5,877 bases of DNA from the NCBI GenBank assembly GCA_964610345.1, contig CAZSVQ010000040.1, forward strand, positions 1 through 5,877, given 5' to 3'. This document shows positions 5,414-5,877 of this stretch, piece after piece (position 1 is the stretch's first letter; the number at the start of each line of letters is the position of its first letter). The notes below the pieces were generated by a model that was not told where the DNA came from, searched no databases, and worked only from the letters and a program-made list of their open reading frames with translations. The stretch comes from HK-STAS-PATE-36 sp964610345 (lineage in GTDB: Bacteria; Patescibacteriota; Saccharimonadia; Saccharimonadales; JAGQNJ01). The position numbers and the translations under genes were made by a program.

Positions 5414-5877
5414 ATGGAACCTAAAAAGTTAAACAACAACCAAAGTGGACTTGTATCAGTTACTGTAACAATTGTCATCATGATTGTTGTTACTTTAATT
5501 GTAAGTAGTTTCGCGTTAATAGTCAGGCGCGAGCAACGTCGTGCGTTAGATCGTCAGTTAAGTGACCAAGCTTACCATGCAGCAGAGGCCGGTATNNNNN
5601 NNNNNNNNNNNNNNNNNNNNNNNAAGCCGCACTAACTGCTTCCGATACTAGCGCAATTTTAGATGGTGGCGTAAATAATTGTACTGGCTCGGATTCTTTT
5701 TTAGAAAAAGTTAATGCTACTGCCACACCCAACCCAAGGCAATATACAGGTAATGTATCTGAAAACGTAAGTTATTCCTGTGTTTTAATTGATAAAACCG
5801 TAAGTAGCTGGAGCACTACCAGCGTAGCCGTAGAAGACGGAGCAATTACTGTACCGGTACAAACCACCGATCCGATT
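5414..5877 (+). CDS. Minor pilin, PilX/GspK-like (gap inside, 3' partial)
   Basis: From ATG 5414 the protein reads MEPKKLNNNQSG, then LVSVTVTIVIMIVVTLIVSS, a class III signal-like start with a 12-residue leader if cut after Gly12. Thr occupies +5 where Glu is normal; GspK, the tip subunit of type II pseudopili, also lacks Glu+5. RREQRRALDRQLSDQAYHAAEAG (residues 38-60) is the PilX N-terminal helix pattern, with the YxAAEAGI motif. The 28-N gap follows. After it the frame shifts relative to the N count: from 5626 an open frame runs to the window end (AALTASDTSAIL, YSCVLIDKTV, AITVPVQTTDPI), with two cysteines. It is therefore one gene with a wrongly sized gap, continuing beyond 5877. The in-frame stop at 5633-5635 seen with 28 Ns is an artefact. 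It is last in the fimU-pilV-pilW-pilX-like order. Confidence 0.82.
5596..5623. other. Assembly gap (28 N), length inconsistent with reading frame
   Basis: The frame entering the gap (codon 5594-5596) and the open frame leaving it (GCC at 5626) differ. They agree only if the true missing length is 2 modulo 3 (for example 26 or 29, or a much smaller number such as 8 or 11). The PilX-type AAEAGI motif directly before and ALTAS directly after suggest only a few codons are missing. Confidence 0.85.

Overview
This window is most of a type IV pilus assembly locus, all on the + strand and visibly AT-rich. It most likely comes from a Patescibacteria/CPR genome of the Candidatus Saccharibacteria (TM7) type. 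That assignment is inference from gene order, from the style of the minor pilins (GDTIIE and AFTIIE signals, and a PilX-like protein with an LDRQLSDQAYHAAEAG tract), and from the fragmented assembly, which contains two N runs. The standard stop code fits: a TGA stop is used in a tight ATGA overlap at 4789-4792.

Layout: (1) 1-1236, pilC, the inner-membrane platform protein, cut at its 5' end by the window edge and carrying a 10-N gap. (2) 1256-1284, a promoter candidate, then 1330-1920, a pilin with a GFTIIE cleavage site, probably the major subunit. (3) 1920-2640, an insertion-like module: a Y1 (HUH) REP-associated-type transposase gene bracketed by two near-identical hairpins, with a long dyad lying over its own promoter and start codon. 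(4) 2668-3456, pilD, the prepilin peptidase that should process all the pilins here. (5) 3483-5877, four consecutive minor pilin genes in the order FimU/GspH-like, PilV/GspI-like, PilW/GspJ-like, PilX/GspK-like. The second and third are translationally overlapped with their neighbours. The last runs off the window and contains a 28-N gap.

Working together: PilD removes the short leaders, PilC with an ATPase encoded outside the window extracts pilins from the membrane, and the four minor pilins would form the tip or priming complex on which the 1330-1920 pilin polymerises. The HUH module is the only part without an obvious pilus role, and it is the most interesting structure in the window: a compact REP/RAYT-like unit sitting at the stop codon of the pilin gene. 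Other points of note are a likely leaderless promoter for the first minor pilin, an Ala at the -1 cleavage position of the PilW-like pilin, and evidence that both assembly gaps are mis-sized.
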